From: an uncultured Collinsella sp.
Lineage (GTDB): Bacteria > Actinomycetota > Coriobacteriia > Coriobacteriales > Coriobacteriaceae
Length of the DNA stretch: 11,108 nt
Assembly: GCA_958437495.1 (NCBI GenBank)
Contig: CAUBOH010000034.1
Span: 1 to 11,108, forward strand
Direction: 5' to 3'
The notes below the pieces were generated by a model. The model saw only the letters and a list, made by a program, of their open reading frames with translations. It was not told the DNA's origin and searched no databases. Position numbers and translations under genes: made by a program. Shown in pieces: positions 4,967 to 11,108 of this stretch; within the stretch, counting starts at the first letter, position 1, and each line of letters opens with the position of its first letter.

Positions 4967-7555
4967 TTAGAACGTCTGCTCGTAGTCGCTGTGCTTTTTG
5001 GCCGAACGCACCAGGAACTCCTGGTTGGTATTGGTGCCCTTGAGGCCCTTGATAAACGACGCGGCCGCGCGCTCGGTATTGTTCATGCCGGCGAGGATGC
5101 GGCGCAGGCCAAAGACAAACGGGCGCATCTGCTCGTCGACCAGCAGGTCCTCGTTACGCGTACCGGAGGCAACGGGGTCGATGGCCGGGAAGATGCGGCG
5201 GTCGGCCAGATCGCGGTCGAGCTTGAGCTCCATGTTGCCGGTGCCCTTGAATTCCTCAAAGATGACCTCGTCCATCTTGGAGCCGGTATCGATAAGGGCG
5301 GAAGCCAGGATGGTGAGCGAGCCGCCGTTCTCGATATTGCGGGCAGCACCCAAGAAGCGCTTGGGCGGATACAGGGCCGCCGAATCGACGCCGCCCGAAA
5401 GGATGCGGCCCGAGGCGGGAGCGGCCAAGTTGTAGGCGCGGGCAAGGCGCGTGATGGAATCGAGCACCACCACGACGTCGCCGCCCAGCTCCACGATGCG
5501 CTTGGCGCGCTCGATCACGAGCTCGGCCACGCGAGTGTGGTTATCGGCGGGCATATCGAAGGTCGAGGCCACGACCTCACCCTTAATAGAGCGCTGCATA
5601 TCGGTGACCTCTTCGGGACGCTCGTCGACAAGCAGGCAGATGAGGTGCACCTCGGGGTTGTTGATAGAGATGGACTGGCAGATCTTCTTGAGGATCGTGG
5701 TCTTGCCGGCCTTGGGCGGCGACACGATCAGGCCACGCTGGCCCTTGCCGATCGGCGACACGATATCGATAGCGCGACCGGTGATGGAATCCTTACCGTG
5801 CTCCATGCGCAGCGGCTCATTGGGATAGACCGGCGTGAGGTCGCCGAACTTGGGGCGGTTACGGGCCTGCTCGGGATCAAGACCGTTGACGGTCGTGATC
5901 TTGGCAAGGCCGGCGCGCTTGTCGCCGCCGCGCGAGGGACGAAGCGAGCCCTCAATCACGTCGCCCGTGCGCAGGCGCGCGGAGCGGATGAGGTAGGCGG
6001 GCACGAAGGCGTCGTCGCTGGACTTCATGTAGCCGTGGGCATGAATGATGCCGGAGCTATCCGGGCGAATCTGCAGGATGCCCTTGATGTCGCGGAAGCC
6101 CTCGGCCTTCGCGGCGGTAGTATAGATCTCTTCAACGAGCTCGGCCTTCTTCTTGCCGGTCGTCTCGATCTCGAACTCCTTGGCCTTCTCGCGCAGCTCG
6201 GCGACCTTCATGGCTGCGAGCTCCTCGCGCGAAAGCGTGGGCTCAGTCGGAGCGGCATTGCGCTCCTTATTGCGCTGCTTGCGGTCGCGCTGACGGTTGC
6301 GGCGATCGTTGTTGCGCTCGTCCTTGCGGTCGCTGCGGTCGTCATTGCGCTTGTGCTGGCGACGGCTGTGACGGTTGCCCTCGTCGGACTCGGCAGACGC
6401 AGCGCCGTCAGAGGCAGCGCCATCGGCGTTGTTCGAGGCCTCGCTGTCAGACTTGCCATCGATGGCGGAAGCAGCATCGGCATCGGCCTGATGCTCGGCA
6501 GCCTTGGCCTTTGCGGACTTTTTGCGCGTGCGCTTGGGTTTCTCGCTTGCCGGCTGATCGGCGCTCTCGGTCTCGGGAGCGACGTCAGAGGTTGCCTCGG
6601 CGACCTCATTGGCAGCATCCTCGGACACGTCCTTTTTTGCGCCCTTGGCCTTGGTCGAGCGCTTGGAAGCGGTACGACGGCTGCGACCAGGTCGGACATC
6701 GGCCTGCTCGCCCTCGGCAGCGGAATCGGTGGCTGCGGCGTCCTGGACAGGAGCATCGGCAACGAGCGTGGGCTCGGTGGCCACCGCAGCACCCTGAGCT
6801 GCGGCCGCAGCCGCAGCAGCAGCCTTCTCGGCCTCCACGAAGGCCTTAGGCTTGCGGCCGCGACGATGCGGACGCAGGGCCGGATCGACGACGGGGACCG
6901 CGCTGGCCTCGGCAGGCATTGCAGGCTCAGCGGACTGCGCGCTCTCCCCCGCTACAGGACGAGCCTGAGCCTCGACGGCATCGGAAGCCCCCTGCTCAAC
7001 AGACTGCTGTGCCTTGGTAGCGACACGGCGACGCGTGCGGGCAGCCGGCTTCTCGACCGACTGATCGGTTACGCGTGCCTCGGCGGTCGCATTCGCCTCG
7101 GGTGCGCTCGGAGCCGCCAGCTCGGTCAAAGCTGCGGCCTCACGCTCAGCAGCGCGACGACGGGCACGCACGACCTGAGCCTCGCTAATCTGCGCCAGCG
7201 CGCGGGCCTGTGCAACTTCGTCGGAAATCGACGCGGCGGGGTCGGCCGCAACGGTGCGCTTAGCTCGCGTCGTGCGCGTGGTGCGGCGCTTGGGCTTGAC
7301 AGCTTCCTCACCCTCGGTTACGGGCTTGGATGCGCGGCGCGTACGCTTAGGCTTTGCAGGCGCGGCCTCATCGCCAGCGGCGGAAGGCGCAGACGAGGCA
7401 CTCTCGACTGCAGCGGGCACGGCTGCCGAGGCGGCCTTGGAGGCCTCAGGAACCGAAGCCTGCACCGGCGCAGGCTTCACGACCTGGTCCGACGCAGCCG
7501 GTGCAGCGGGAGCGGCCGTCGTCGTTATTTCGTTTTCTTGCTGTTGATCAGACAC
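4967..7555 (-). CDS. rho: transcription termination factor Rho with giant N-terminal extension
   Basis: An 862-residue ring-forming, ATP-driven RNA translocase that ends transcription at factor-dependent sites. The conserved part starts at about 440: a Rho_N helical domain (LSREELAAMKVAELREKA, 441-458), the cold-shock-type RNA-binding domain (about 490-560), then the ATPase domain. Walker A is SPPKAGKT (612-619), the catalytic Glu645 lies in VDERPEE, Walker B is VVVVLDS (694-700), the secondary RNA-binding loop is GRILSGGVDSAAL (716-728), and the arginine finger is Arg800 in SGTR, matching E. coli Arg366. All catalytic residues are present. The N-terminal 435 residues are low-complexity Ala/Glu/Pro with repeated basic patches, ending in an Arg/Asn/Asp-rich run (395-433). 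Ordinary Rho is about 420 residues, so this is roughly double. The start is GTG 7555, the most upstream in-frame start; its ribosome site is weak (AAAG/GAG only). It is monocistronic between argS and the membrane-protein unit. Confidence 0.96.
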   Translation of the reverse strand: MSDQQQENEITTTAAPAAPAASDQVVKPAPVQASVPEASKAASAAVPAAVESASSAPSAAGDEAAPAKPKRTRRASKPVTEGEEAVKPKRRTTRTTRAKRTVAADPAASISDEVAQARALAQISEAQVVRARRRAAEREAAALTELAAPSAPEANATAEARVTDQSVEKPAARTRRRVATKAQQSVEQGASDAVEAQARPVAGESAQSAEPAMPAEASAVPVVDPALRPHRRGRKPKAFVEAEKAAAAAAAAAQGAAVATEPTLVADAPVQDAAATDSAAEGEQADVRPGRSRRTASKRSTKAKGAKKDVSEDAANEVAEATSDVAPETESADQPASEKPKRTRKKSAKAKAAEHQADADAASAIDGKSDSEASNNADGAASDGAASAESDEGNRHSRRQHKRNDDRSDRKDERNNDRRNRQRDRKQRNKERNAAPTEPTLSREELAAMKVAELREKAKEFEIETTGKKKAELVEEIYTTAAKAEGFRDIKGILQIRPDSSGIIHAHGYMKSSDDAFVPAYLIRSARLRTGDVIEGSLRPSRGGDKRAGLAKITTVNGLDPEQARNRPKFGDLTPVYPNEPLRMEHGKDSITGRAIDIVSPIGKGQRGLIVSPPKAGKTTILKKICQSISINNPEVHLICLLVDERPEEVTDMQRSIKGEVVASTFDMPADNHTRVAELVIERAKRIVELGGDVVVVLDSITRLARAYNLAAPASGRILSGGVDSAALYPPKRFLGAARNIENGGSLTILASALIDTGSKMDEVIFEEFKGTGNMELKLDRDLADRRIFPAIDPVASGTRNEDLLVDEQMRPFVFGLRRILAGMNNTERAAASFIKGLKGTNTNQEFLVRSAKKHSDYEQTF

Positions 7556-7693
7556 AGTGTTTGCTCAACTTTCTTTTCAAGCCCTGTGATCACATGCTCC
7601 CTGCATAAACCTTCAGGGCGGCTAAACAGTCTAGCTCCGTCAAATACCGACGGACATCATTGATCTGTATCGAGATGATTGCGTCATATACGC
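7556..7693 (-). promoter_or_regulatory. structured 5' leader of rho, candidate autoregulatory attenuator
   Basis: From the predicted start (near 7693) to GTG 7555 there are about 137 nt with several dyads. CAGGGC (7614-7619) can pair with GCCCTG (7581-7586) or with CCCTG (7599-7603), but not both. A TCCGTC/GACGGA stem lies at 7636-7641 and 7649-7654. Short frames include a 9-codon one (ATG 7606 to stop ending 7577, MQGACDHRA) with AAGG three bases before it. In E. coli rho controls itself by Rho-dependent attenuation in its leader; whether that applies here is inference. Confidence 0.4.
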
Positions 7694-7699
7694 ATCGTT

Positions 7700-7727
7700 A
7701 GTGTATCACAACCGCAACCACCTGCAA
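7700..7727 (-). promoter_or_regulatory. candidate promoter of rho
   Basis: On the minus strand TTGCAG (7722-7727) is followed by 16 bp and TACACT (7700-7705). Both boxes are partial matches. It is the best pair I found between the palindromic repeats and rho. A second AT-rich site (TATATG at 7685-7690) is a weaker alternative. Confidence 0.4.
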
Positions 7728-7835
7728 CTTAGTCATTAGACGTTCTTAAACGCCCAATCATCAGGGAAACTCTCCCTCAAAAGCGCCTTGAAATGTCGCG
7801 CCAGAGGAGTGAAGCCGTGGCATCTGGAATAGCCG

Positions 7836-7997
7836 CGCCACGAATCGCGCTCATCTACTACGTTTACCCCCGGCTCCCTGACCATACCCTTGTTTTTTCA
7901 AAAACAACGAGTCTGCTACCTGCGGTTTTAATATCAAACTTTTCGGTATGGTTCGGGATGTGCGTCCAAACGTAGTAGATGGGCGCGATTTGTGGCG
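7836..7997. repeat. 162-bp imperfect palindrome, possible MITE or large hairpin
   Basis: Arms 7836-7865 and 7968-7997 are inverted copies of each other over 30 bases with two mismatches; the shared core is CATCTACTACGTTT. The 102-bp interior holds a second, nested dyad: ACCATACC (7881-7888) with GGTATGGT (7945-7952). It also holds a perfect TTGTTTTT/AAAAACAA stem (7890-7897 with 7900-7907). Transcribed, it would fold into one long multi-tier hairpin. The right arm also takes part in a separate GTGGCGG/CCGCCAC stem (7992-7998 with 8007-8013). No protein-coding frame is supported here. Confidence 0.7.
7881..7952. repeat. 72-bp palindrome-ended repeat, copy A
   Basis: The unit begins ACCATACC and ends GGTATGGT, an 8-bp terminal inverted repeat. 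Aligned without gaps to copy B at 8108-8179, 53 of 72 bases match by my count, including an exact 17-base core CTACCTGCGGTTTTAAT (7916-7932). Copy A is nested in the 162-bp palindrome. Confidence 0.7.
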
Positions 7998-8107
7998 GAC
8001 GGTATCCCGCCACCCCTCCACGAGACAAAAATGATCCGTTTCCCCCCGTCCCCAAGGGACAATTTTCAAAACTATGCCGGATTACGGGGCCAGAATGATG
8101 CAAGCCA

Positions 8108-8179
8108 ACCATACCCTGCATTTTCAAGAAACAATAAACCGTCTACCTGCGGTTTTAATTTCACTATTTGCGCCATGGT
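8108..8179. repeat. 72-bp palindrome-ended repeat, copy B
   Basis: This is a direct copy of the 7881-7952 unit, exactly the same length, with its core at 8143-8159. The left end ACCATACC is intact; the right end is degenerate (GCCATGGT). It is followed by a small hairpin TCGCC/GGCGA (8179-8192). It lacks the 30-bp outer arms that frame copy A. Confidence 0.65.
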
Positions 8180-8264
8180 CGCCAACTGGCGATTCAGCCC
8201 CGTAAACCGGTATAGTTGCGATTTGGTAGCATTTTCCAGCAAACCGAATAGTCCCGTCAAACGC

Positions 8265-8300
8265 AAAAAGCCCGACCTCCACGATGGAGATCGGGCTTTC
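8265..8300 (-). terminator. intrinsic terminator of argS
   Basis: AAAGCCCGA (8267-8275) pairs with TCGGGCTTT (8291-8299). After one mismatch, CTCCA (8277-8281) pairs with TGGAG (8285-8289). On the minus strand the stem is followed by a T run (TTTTTGC). It begins about 45 bp after the argS stop. Confidence 0.9.
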
Positions 8301-8344
8301 AAGGCTTAGTTAAACCAAACCTGGACAGTCAAATGACCCGCAGC

Positions 8345-10198
8345 TTACATCTGCTCGGGAGCGGAAACACCAACGAGGGTGAGCACCAGAGCGAGCGTCA
8401 CGCGGACGGCGTCGCAAGCGGCCAGACGGGCGCGCGAAAGCTCGGGGTCGACGGGACGGCCCTCGCTCGGCAGAACCTGGCAGGCAGCATAGAAGCTGTG
8501 GAAGTCGCCGGCGAGCTCCTCGGCAAAGTGTGTCAGACGGAACGGAGCGCGGTCGCGAGCGCAGCTGGCGATGAGGTCGGTGAGCTCGTTGAGCTTACGC
8601 GAAAGGGCGAGCTCGGTCGGGTCGGTCAGTAGCGAGTAATCGACGTTCTCACCGATGGCCTTGGCGGCGACGGCCTTCATGCCCATCTCGTCAGCCTGCT
8701 CGGGCGTAACGTCAGCGGCACGGCGCAGGATGGAGCACACGCGGGCGTGAGCGTACTGCACGTAGTACACCGGGTTGGAGTTGTCGCGCTTCTTAACGGC
8801 CTCGATATCGAAGTCGACCATCTGGTTGGAGCTCTTGGAGATGAGCGTGTAGCGAGCGGCGTCGGAGCCGACCTCGTCGACGAGCTCCTGCAGAGTCACC
8901 ATGGTACCCTTGCGCTTGGACATACGGACGGGCTTGCCGTTACGCAGCAGGTTGACGAGCTGGCCCAGCAGAACCTCGAACTTGCCGGGATAGCCAAGAG
9001 CGTCGCAGACGCAGCGGACGCGCTCGATGTAGCCATGGTGGTCGGCACCCCAGATGTCGATGACGTGGTCAACGCGCTGGAACTTATCCCAGTGATAGGC
9101 AACGTCGGAGGCGAAGTAGGTGTACTCGCCGTCGGACTTGATCAGGACGCGGTCCTTGTCGTCGCCCAGGTCGGTGGAACGGAACCACAGAGCGCCGTCC
9201 TTGGTGTAGAGGTAGCCCATCTTGTCGAGCTTCTCAAAAGCGCGGTCGACGGCGGAGGTGCCGGCGGTCTCGCCCTCGGTGTCCTTCACGTACAGCGAGC
9301 GCTCGGAGAACCAGCGGTCGAAGTCGCAATTGACAGCGTGGCAGAGGTCGCGCATGTTGTCGACCATCTTCACATAGCCGCGCTCACGGAAGCTCTCCAT
9401 GCGCTCCTGCGGATCGGCCTCGACCCACTTGTCGCCGTCGGTGCGCCAGAACTCAGCGGCCTCGTCAATGATGTAGTCGCCGCCGTAGGAGTCCTTGCCC
9501 AGGGTCTCGGCAAAGTTGTCCTGATACGGATGGGTCTCGGGATGCTCGTCGTTCTCATCGGCAACGAAGGCGTCGCGGTCGGCGATCAGCAGCTTGTGAG
9601 CCTCGTCGATATCCACGCCCTGCTTGGCGATGATGTCGGCAAGCTGCATATAGCGCGTGCTGATGGAGTTGCCGAAGGTGTTCATCTGCGAGCCGTGGTC
9701 GTTGATGTAGAACTCACGCTGGATGTCGTAACCGGCATGGTCCATAACACGGCAGAGGGAGTCGCCCAGCGCGGCCCAGCGGCCATGGCCGATATGCATG
9801 GGGCCGACGGGGTTGGCGGAGACGAACTCGACCTGGGTCTTCAGGCCGCCACCGACGTTGGACTTAGCGAAGTCCATGCCCTTCTCGCGGGCCTCGCCGA
9901 AGATGGCGTTCTTAACGGCGACGGAGAGGTAGAAGTTGATGAAGCCAGGGCCGGCGATCTCGACCTTCTCGATCGCGGGGTCCTCAGGCATATGGGCAAC
10001 GACGGCCTCGGCGATCTTGCGCGGGGCACAGTGAGCCAACTTGGCGGACTTCAGGGCCATGGTGGAGGTCCACTCGCCATGAGAAGTGTCAGCCGGTCGC
10101 TCGATGGCGCAATCGTCAAGTTCAAATGCGGAAAGGTCGCCGGCCTCCTGGGCCGCAGCAAGCGCAGCGCGTACCAGCTCTTCAATCTTCTCGGGCAT
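8345..10198 (-). CDS. argS: arginyl-tRNA synthetase
   Basis: A 617-residue class I aminoacyl-tRNA synthetase that charges tRNA-Arg with arginine, using ATP, in the cytoplasm. The N-terminal region (1-115) matches the Arg-specific tRNA-binding domain. The catalytic HIGH motif is exact: VGPMHIGHG (131-139), preceded by VEFVSANP. The second signature is VRMSKRKG (424-431), a normal KMSKS variant. The C-terminal anticodon-binding helical domain includes YVQYAHARVCSI (479-490), typical of ArgRS. Length is usual for the family. I chose ATG 10198 because AAGGAGG lies immediately upstream at ideal distance. The longer frame to 10267 would read through the predicted promoter. No frameshift or missing motif is seen. 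It is a single-gene unit, with a terminator downstream, transcribed away from the CarD-family gene. Confidence 0.97.
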   Translation of the reverse strand: MPEKIEELVRAALAAAQEAGDLSAFELDDCAIERPADTSHGEWTSTMALKSAKLAHCAPRKIAEAVVAHMPEDPAIEKVEIAGPGFINFYLSVAVKNAIFGEAREKGMDFAKSNVGGGLKTQVEFVSANPVGPMHIGHGRWAALGDSLCRVMDHAGYDIQREFYINDHGSQMNTFGNSISTRYMQLADIIAKQGVDIDEAHKLLIADRDAFVADENDEHPETHPYQDNFAETLGKDSYGGDYIIDEAAEFWRTDGDKWVEADPQERMESFRERGYVKMVDNMRDLCHAVNCDFDRWFSERSLYVKDTEGETAGTSAVDRAFEKLDKMGYLYTKDGALWFRSTDLGDDKDRVLIKSDGEYTYFASDVAYHWDKFQRVDHVIDIWGADHHGYIERVRCVCDALGYPGKFEVLLGQLVNLLRNGKPVRMSKRKGTMVTLQELVDEVGSDAARYTLISKSSNQMVDFDIEAVKKRDNSNPVYYVQYAHARVCSILRRAADVTPEQADEMGMKAVAAKAIGENVDYSLLTDPTELALSRKLNELTDLIASCARDRAPFRLTHFAEELAGDFHSFYAACQVLPSEGRPVDPELSRARLAACDAVRVTLALVLTLVGVSAPEQM

Positions 10199-10265
10199 AG
10201 ATCCTCCTTGTGTTAAAGCCCCCGAGCTCTTGGTCACTCGTAGGGCAAAAGCCAGAGTTTGTAGC

Positions 10266-10294
10266 ACTCTATCACAAGCGGTAGCTACTGTCGT
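10266..10294 (-). promoter_or_regulatory. candidate promoter of argS
   Basis: On the minus strand ACGACA (10289-10294) is followed by a 17-bp spacer and TAGAGT (10266-10271). Each is four of six to consensus. The predicted start near 10259 gives a leader of about 60 nt ending in a strong ribosome site (AAGGAGG). Confidence 0.4.
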
Positions 10295-10423
10295 AGGGTA
10301 AAGCTAATAGATATTGCATATGCACAAAAATGACTACCGCTCTTGCGCGGCTGTACAAAGTTGACGGTTTGCCTGCAGTTTATACACGTTCTGGAAATGC
10401 ATAAACATGTGCATGAACCGCTC

Positions 10424-10440
10424 AGAGTATCGAATACTCT
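10424..10440. promoter_or_regulatory. perfect dyad in the argS / CarD-family divergent region
   Basis: AGAGTAT (10424-10430), CGA, ATACTCT (10434-10440) is a perfect 7-bp dyad about 100 bp upstream of the CarD-family start codon. It may be an operator. The remainder of 10295-10540 has no gene. A smaller dyad CACGT/ACGTG lies at 10488-10499. Confidence 0.35.
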
Positions 10441-10482
10441 AACCTATCGGAGTTGTGTGCTTTTCCTGCATAAAGTAATGGT

Positions 10483-10512
10483 TTGCGCACGTCAACGTGG
10501 TATTCTTAACAT
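10483..10512 (+). promoter_or_regulatory. tentative promoter of the CarD-family gene
   Basis: TTGCGC (10483-10488) and TAACAT (10507-10512) are 18 bp apart, and a start near 10519 would leave a short leader. The boxes are weak matches, and the CACGT/ACGTG dyad at 10488-10499 falls in the spacer. A strong GGAGG at 10532-10536 serves the downstream ATG. Confidence 0.25.
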
Positions 10513-10540
10513 ATGCAAATTCGTATAAGTTGGAGGTAGC

Positions 10541-11026
10541 ATGTTCTCAATCGGTCAACACGTCATTCATCCGGGTCAGGGAGTCTGCACCGTCGTCGGT
10601 TTTAGGGACGACACGCCTCAGCCCATGCTGTTGCTCGAGACCAAGCAGGGGCATGCGCAGACGATCCTCATGTACCCCGTGGCGCAGGCCGATCGTTTGC
10701 ACGCCGCCATCTCCCAGCAAGATGCCGAGCACCTGCTGAGCCACTACGACGAGCTGGAGTGCGACACCTTTACCGAGCGCAACAGCTCACTCGAGGAGAC
10801 GCACTTTAAGCAGCAGCTCAAGCTGGGTGCGCCCGAGACGGTCCGCGTGGCAAAAACCATGATGCACCGTATTCGCCAGGCCGAGGAAGCAGATAAAAAG
10901 CCCAGCTCTTACTACATGCGCGTACTCAAGGAAGCCAAGCGCCGCTCCATCGAGGAGTTCGCTGTGGCCCTGGGCGTCACCGAGGAGGACGCCGAAGCCC
11001 GCCTAGCCCAAGCCGCCCTCAACTAA
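10541..11026 (+). CDS. CarD/CdnL-family RNA polymerase-binding regulator
   Basis: A 161-residue cytoplasmic protein. The N-terminal 1-60 is the CarD_N (TRCF RNA-polymerase-interacting) Tudor-like domain, recognisable from FSIGQHVIHPGQGVCTVVG (2-20). In this family it binds the beta subunit. The C-terminal 75-160 is a helical DNA-binding domain (HFKQQLKLGAPETVRVAK, 88-105; YYMRVLKEAKRRSIEEFA, 124-141). In mycobacteria and myxobacteria CarD/CdnL stabilises the open promoter complex, notably at rRNA promoters. Length equals the M. tuberculosis protein. An aligned Trp that wedges into the promoter bubble in mycobacterial CarD is not present here; the region reads NSSLEETHF (81-89). It is divergent from argS. 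GGAGG lies four bases before the ATG, so the start is secure. Confidence 0.88.
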   Translation: MFSIGQHVIHPGQGVCTVVGFRDDTPQPMLLLETKQGHAQTILMYPVAQADRLHAAISQQDAEHLLSHYDELECDTFTERNSSLEETHFKQQLKLGAPETVRVAKTMMHRIRQAEEADKKPSSYYMRVLKEAKRRSIEEFAVALGVTEEDAEARLAQAALN

Positions 11027-11050
11027 CCCAACCGCGCCAAAAACCACCAC

Positions 11051-11082
11051 AAAGGGGACAGGCACCTTTTGAACTGCGTCCC
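11051..11082. repeat. GGGGACAGGCACC palindromic motif, possibly REP-like
   Basis: AAAGG (11051-11055) faces CCTTT (11065-11069) around GGACAGGCA. GGGAC (11055-11059) also faces GTCCC (11078-11082). Sequences of the type AAAGGTGCCTGTCCCC recur around REP-associated (Y1-type) tyrosine transposases in many bacteria, from general knowledge. No transposase gene is visible before the window ends at 11108. It could also be a weak terminator for the CarD-family gene. Confidence 0.4.
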
Positions 11083-11108
11083 GAATCTTGGCCTTCTTTA
11101 TTAGAAGC

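Larger units (their letters stand above)
7728..8264. other. gene-free gap between the argS terminator and the rho promoter
   Basis: No reading frame here has a ribosome site or a protein-like composition. Besides the palindrome and the two 72-bp repeats, there are small stems at 7801-7827 (CCAGA/TCTGG), 7992-8013 and 8048-8060 (GTCCC/GGGAC). There is also an unassigned stretch 8192-8262. The whole gap looks like accumulated intergenic repeat sequence. Confidence 0.6.

Noticed and set aside
4991..7663. 890-codon open frame antisense to rho
   Set aside because: It lies exactly opposite the rho coding strand. Its Gly/Leu/Arg/His-rich product is what antisense of an Ala/Glu/Asp-rich GC-rich gene gives. 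There are no motifs and no ribosome site.
7793..8309. Several 60-105 codon frames in the argS-rho gap
   Set aside because: They cross the palindromic repeats, lack ribosome sites and have unstructured composition. Their length is expected by chance.
8747..10216. 489-codon open frame antisense to argS
   Set aside because: It is a Val/Gly/Asp-rich shadow of argS with no recognisable domain. The opposite frame has exact HIGH and KMSKS motifs.
10198..10267. 23-residue N-terminal extension of ArgRS
   Set aside because: It would include the predicted promoter -10 box, has no ribosome site, and ATG 10198 has an ideal AAGGAGG.
10355..10390. Possible third copy of the 72-bp repeat upstream of the CarD-family gene
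   Set aside because: Only a short stretch (CCTGCAGTTT against CCTGCGGTTT) is similar. The surrounding bases do not align in register and the palindromic ends are missing.

Overview
This window looks like a chromosomal segment from a moderately GC-rich Actinomycetota of the Coriobacteriia, with Collinsella or a close relative as the best guess. That placement is inference. It rests on codon usage, on a Rho factor with a very long Ala/Lys/Arg-rich N-terminal extension, and on a CarD-family regulator near argS. No marker in the window proves the genus. Most of the content is housekeeping, and I see no phage, CRISPR array, toxin-antitoxin pair or complete transposon.

Layout, left to right. (1) 1-256: a minus-strand tRNA cluster transcribed tRNA-His(GTG), tRNA-Lys(CTT), tRNA-Lys(CTT). 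The last copy is cut by the window edge, and a terminator-like hairpin separates the two identical Lys genes. (2) 421-1602 (+): a PLP-dependent class I/II aminotransferase with its own strong intrinsic terminator. (3) 1744-2637 (+): a ROK-family sugar kinase of the fructokinase type, preceded by a promoter-like region framed by a 9-bp inverted repeat and followed by a terminator. (4) 4653 down to 2745 (-): a two-gene unit with an unrecognised, membrane-anchored, mostly disordered 483-residue protein followed by a VanZ-like membrane protein. The VanZ gene ends inside the kinase terminator, so the two units converge. (5) 7555-4967 (-): rho, 862 codons, with an intrinsic terminator and a structured leader of about 137 nt. 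(6) 7728-8264: a gene-free gap holding two 72-bp direct repeats. One sits inside a 162-bp imperfect palindrome. (7) 10198-8345 (-): argS with promoter and terminator. (8) 10541-11026 (+): a CarD/CdnL-family regulator, divergent from argS. (9) The last 80 bases carry a GGGGACAGGCACC-type palindromic motif.

A functional theme is information processing: tRNAs, arginyl-tRNA synthetase, Rho termination factor and an RNA-polymerase-binding CarD protein. Two metabolic genes and a membrane pair complete the window. The parts most worth following up are the giant low-complexity extension of Rho, the competing hairpins in its leader, the palindromic repeats between argS and rho, and the unknown membrane-anchored protein.
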